A DNA stretch of 64,000 nucleotides from Artemia franciscana (lineage: Eukaryota; Arthropoda; Branchiopoda; Anostraca; Artemiidae), in NCBI RefSeq assembly GCF_032884065.1, contig NW_027062768.1, positions 62,001-126,000 of the forward strand, given 5' to 3'. Positions 59,821 through 64,000 of this stretch are shown here, in pieces. The notes under the pieces are model-generated. The model was given only the letters and a program-made list of their open reading frames with translations. It was not told the DNA's origin and did no database searches. Every line of letters begins with the position of its first letter. The first letter of the stretch is position 1. Position numbers and translations under genes: made by a program.

Positions 59821-60541
59821 TAGCTGGCTTCAATGGCTCTTACCAGAATTCACTTAAAATGAAGTCACATTATTCAGCTGTCACTACGACTTTCACAGAC
59901 TCCGACCCTCGATGCTCGTATAAAACTGTTCCCGCTAGAAGGTCATGATTATTTTAGTTCAGATTTTCTTTATGATTATAAAACAAGAGAAGCGCCCTTT
60001 CGTTTTTGGCATCACGACAAGTATTTAAATTACATTTAGGAATTATAATATACTTGTTTTTCGTTTCTTTATTGCCATTTTACTACATTGAAATTTCATG
60101 AATGCCAAACAATTCTGAAATGGTTAACAACTCTGTCACATATGCTCCATCAAATGTATCTTTCCTTCAAGATGTCTGTTATTTAGAGATGATTTTCTGG
60201 TTTTTAAGAGGTACGTTAGTTTAGAGGTAGATTAACAAGAAATATAAGTAAAAAAAGAGAAAAGAATCACACGTCTGTAACTGGTACTCGGATTTATTTC
60301 ACCAGTTTTGGAAAAATAGCAAAAGAATGATTTTTATTGTAAATTTATTTACGACAATTATTTGAATTATATATTTTTTTAATTTAATAGGACTTAATTT
60401 TCAAAGAAACAATATCAATTTTTACTTTTTTGGACTTAAGCTGCCAAGTTTTTAAAGAATTCTGGTGCATACTTTAGACAGTCCGGAAGAATATCCCTTC
60501 GATAAGGTTTATACCGAAAAAGAAGAAAACATCATCTATCT
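59821..60541. other. Unannotated stretch
   Basis: AT-rich sequence upstream of the truncated Helitron; no feature seen. Confidence 0.35.
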
Positions 60542-61386
60542 TCTATATATATAAAAATAAGTTGTTTGTGTGTGTGTGGGTCTGTCGGGTGACGTCATGT
60601 TTGTGTGTTAACTGACGTCATGTTTTCGACTGACGAAATTACAGACCGGGACATCGGGACACAAATGACGACCGGGACACCGGCACATCTATATATATAA
60701 AAATAAGTTGTCTGTGTGTGTGTGGGTCTGTCGGGTGACGTCATGTTTGTGTGTTGACTGACGTCATGTTTTTGACTGACGAAATTACAGACCGGGACAT
60801 CGGAACACAAATGACGACCGGGACGCCGGCACATAGGGAATATAAATGACGACCGGGACACTCAAAGAGAAAGCGACCGGGACACAAGGAATGTTCGATT
60901 AGCAATCACCATCAACAAAGCACCGGGACACAAATGACGACCGGGACACAGGAAGTATAAATGACGACCAGGACATAAGTAAAAAAAAAACTAACAAAAC
61001 TAAAAAAAAGGTAAAAACTACAAAAAAACTAAAAAGAAAAAAAACTAAAAACTAATAAAAAAAACTAAAATAGCTAAAAAACTAAAAAAAATAAAAAAGA
61101 AAAAAAAATAAAAAAAGGAAAAAAATGAAAAATAAAGGAGAAAAACAAAACTAAAAAAAATAAAAATAAAAAAAACTAAAAGAAAAAAAGGGGAAAAATA
61201 CAAAAATTTATTTCATCATATACCATTTCAAAAACGAATGTATATACAGACCGGGACACCGGGATACAAATGACGACCGGGACACAGGGAATACAAATGA
61301 CGACCGGGACACAGGGACACAACTACAACGGGGATGCCGGGGGGCACAGGGGGATATATAAATGACGACGGGGAACAGGGAATGTT
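60542..61386 (+). mobile_element. 3'-truncated Helitron with duplicated 5' end
   Basis: A 5' end starts at 60542 (TCTATATATATAAAAATAAG) and a second, ~95% identical one at 60688. Each is followed by GTGTGTGGGTCTGTCGGGTG, two TGACGTCA octamers, a GACGACCGGGACA block and, in the second, A-rich AAAAACT repeats. It stops at 61386 inside the GGGAATGTT block that normally precedes the helicase remnant, and runs directly into the 111-bp minisatellite. No CTAG end is present. Confidence 0.88.
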
Positions 61387-63450
61387 GCAGTACTGCATAA
61401 TAGCTTTGTATCTCCCACACTGTTTTTAGATGAAGAAACTTAAATAGCTGTTTTGGCCTCAGGTGGCTCTGGGACCCAATGAGCTTTGAGTACCAGCAAT
61501 AGAAGTTCAAGTTTTACTTTTATTTCCAACGCTATTTTCAGATGCATAGCTATGTACATAGTTACATAGCAGGCTTACTTGGTTTGGTCAACATAGCCAT
61601 CCACGTTTCTGTATCTAAAAAAAACAGTGTTGGAAATAAAACGCGAATATGTACTGCTACTAGCAAATCACTGAATTACCAAGACACCTGAAGCCAACAC
61701 AAATATGTACGTTTCTCCATCAAAAATAGTGCGAAAAATCCAAACCAAATATAGACTGCTAATACTGCCACAAACAAATCGCTACATCACAAAACCACCT
61801 GAAGCCAATACAGCTATGGGTGTTTCTTCGTCTGAAAACTGTATGGAAAATTTCAAACCAAATCTGAACTGCTACTGCTGCTACTCCCAGCTCTGCATTT
61901 CCAAGACACCCGAGGGGAACACAGCTATGCTTGGTTCTCCTTCTAAATACAGCAGGAGAATACAAGCCCAACATACACTGCTTTCACTGCTGCTAACAAA
62001 TCATTGCCTCACCAAGCCATCTGAGGCCAACATAGCTATGTATATTTCTTCATCTGTACATACTATGGGAGATTTAAAGCTATTATGCACTGCTGCTGCT
62101 GCTTGTCACAGCTCATCGCATCACCAAGTCACTTGAAGCCAGCTGAGTGATGTACGTTTCTTTGTCTAAAACTAGCACAGAAAACTCAAACCAAAAGATG
62201 AATTGCTACTACTTATACTCAAGCAATAAATTCGGAGTAGAAGTAGTAGCAGTGCATAATAGTTGTGTATTTCCCATGCGGTTTTTAGATGGCGAAACCC
62301 AGAAGGCTGTGTTAGTCTCAGGTGGCAGGTGACTTGGTGATATGATGAACTGTGAGTAGCAGCAGCTGCAGTACTTATTCGGTTCGTATTTCACAATCTT
62401 TTAGATGGCGTATATAGCTACGCTGATTTGGATTTCCCAATGTGTTTTTAGATGGATAACCATAAAAAGCCATATTGGCCGCAGGTGGGTTGGAGTTGCG
62501 ATGAGTTGTCAGTAGCAGTAGTAGCAGCGCATAATAGTCTTGTATGTACAACACGGGGTTTTATATGGAGAAATATTTTTAGCTGTGTTGGCTTCAGGTG
62601 GCTTGAGGATACTATGAGTTGAGAGAAGCAGTACTAGCAGCCTATATCAGTTTTGTATTTCCCAGACTATATTTAGATGGAGAGACTGTACAACGCTGTG
62701 CTGGCTTCAAGTGGCTAGGTGAAGCAATCAGTAGTGAGTAGCAGTAGTAGAAGTTCATAGTGGGTTTGGATTACCCACGCGGCTACTAGTTAGAAAAAAC
62801 GTACATATCTATATTGGCCTCCAGTGGTTTGGTGATGCGATACGTTTTGAGCAGCAGTAGTAGCAGTGCAAAATAGTATTGTATTTCGAACACTGATTTT
62901 AGACAGCTAGACATGTACAACTTTGTTAGCCTAAGGTGTCTAGGTGATGCAAGGAGTTGTTAAAAGCATTACCAGCAGCCCATCTAAGTTTTAAAGTTCT
63001 CAACCCTTTATTAGATAGAGAAACACACAAAACTGTGTTGGTATGGTGACGTGATGAGTTGTGGTCAGCAGTAGTAGCAGTTCATAATTGGTATGGATCT
63101 CCTACGCTGTAATAAGATGGAGAAACGTCCATAGTTGTCTTGGCCTCGGCTGGCATGGTGATATGATGAGTTGCGAGTAACAGTAGTTGCAGTACATATA
63201 TGATTTTATATTCTAGCTTTTCTAGATGGGGCAACGTGCATAGCTTGTTGGCCTCAGGTTGCTTCGTGGTTCAATGAGTTACGAGAAGCAGTGCATAATA
63301 GTTTTATATTCCATGCTTCATTTTTATATAAACGAACGTGCAAAGTTGTGTTGACCTTAGGTGGGTTGGTGATGCGACGGGTTATGATTAGTAGTCAAAG
63401 CAGTGCACATTCAGTTCATATTTTCAACGCTGTACATGGTTTTTGAACGA
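61387..63450. repeat. ~111-bp minisatellite, about 17 units, with strand switch
   Basis: Units have GTAGTAGCAGTGCATAATAG, TTTCCCACGCTGTTTTTAGA, TGGAGAAACGTGCATAGCTG, TTGGCCTCAGGTGGCTTGG, TGATGCGATGAGTTGTGAGT. 61387-61500 is plus, about 61590-62215 is minus (marker GTACGTTTCT near 61705, 61815, 61926, 62038 and 62150), and 62228-63450 is plus (marker TTTAGATGG near 62284, 62447, 62674 and onward at ~110 bp). ORFs within it are repeat translations. The unit resembles the 3' end of the LINE at 53990-54790. Confidence 0.88.
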
Positions 63451-64000
63451 TTCGTGGAACTCCCAAAGAACTTTTAATTCTAATAAGCAGGATCGGGGTT
63501 GCAAAAGCAGCTAAAATATAGCAAAGAAGGAACCTCTACCCATATAGCCAAGGGCTCTTTCTGAGAAAGCATCCCGTGGAAAACAACCTCCAATTAACCC
63601 CAGTTTTTATCCATATTCAAATGAACGGTATTATATTTTGTAACTACGAAAACAAATTTCATGAGCTCCGAAAATGAGGCAAAAACCCCTCAAACATGAA
63701 GTCACATTGAAATAAAAATGCTAAATTCAATTCGACACCGTTAAAAACCGTTATAACAAAGTTAAAACCGTTAAAACTGTAAAAAAAAAACCGTTAAAAC
63801 ACCGTAAAAAACAAAGGTTTTAAGAGCTGCAAGATTGAGATTTAGACCCAAATTTTAACTTTCTATGAGGGTTGTTACTATTTTCCTTGGATAATGTACT
63901 GAATTTTGGGGGCTTATATACTTAAAAAGGTGAAGATAAAGTCCCATCTTAAAAAAATAAGCAAATCGCAAATAACATGGCTAGGAGTGATGTGTCTGTT
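63451..64000. other. Unannotated window end
   Basis: AAAACCGTTAAAAC short repeats at 63735-63805; otherwise nothing recognised. Confidence 0.4.

Noticed and set aside
61705..62136. 143-aa ORF in the 111-bp minisatellite
   Set aside because: The frame is not maintained across units (period 110-112 bp), so it is a chance opening in a tandem repeat.

Overview
This window is eukaryotic, intron-bearing, AT-rich and dominated by repeats. It has no operons, ribosome binding sites or bacterial genes. Helitrons, several non-LTR (LINE) families, foldback MITEs, long (TA)n tracts and minisatellites fit an arthropod genome. A crustacean such as a brine shrimp is my guess from repeat style alone and is weakly held. 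Almost every longer ORF is transposon-derived or a translation of simple repeats.

Layout. 139-13995 is a giant near-perfect palindrome with arms of about 5.84 and 5.86 kb around a 2.16-kb spacer. Each arm carries a decayed LINE, a 309-bp tandem duplication, a roughly 290-bp tandem family, a (TA)n tract and the last 88 bp of a Helitron; the spacer is the rest of that Helitron. 14.2-17.1 kb holds two copies of an 830-bp repeat plus foldback MITEs. 18.1-23.1 kb holds a (TA)n tract and two Helitrons whose 3' ends face each other across another (TA)n. The second one keeps a Rep N-terminal ORF (seven 69-bp coding repeats and a zinc-finger-like Cys motif) fused by internal deletion to Pif1-type helicase pieces.

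23.9-33.3 kb holds LINE fragments, a candidate host gene end (Ser/Thr-rich exon, transmembrane terminal exon, poly(A) signals near 26.7 kb), a 330-bp MITE relic and a 2.3-kb element with six units of about 290 bp. 35-44 kb is mostly unrecognised sequence with foldback elements, one tRNA-Gly(GCC)-like gene or pseudogene and tandem duplications. 43.8-45.9 kb is a foldback element split by a LINE with the longest coding ORF in the window (355 aa, intact YVDD). 46.6-48.1 kb holds a Helitron followed directly by the 5' end of another that keeps its ORF start. 51.1-53.2 kb is a decayed LINE in which a stretch of reverse-transcriptase codons has expanded into a 28-bp minisatellite. 54-64 kb holds another LINE 3' end, several tandem repeats, a truncated Helitron and a ~2-kb, ~111-bp minisatellite that switches strand and whose monomer resembles that LINE 3' end.

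Functionally this is a transposon graveyard with nested insertions. Recurrent themes are Helitron termini abutting (TA)n, minisatellites born inside transposons, and inverted duplications. No new enzymatic system was found. The most unusual objects are the 14-kb palindrome, the Helitron/(TA)n association, and the two minisatellites with traceable LINE origins.
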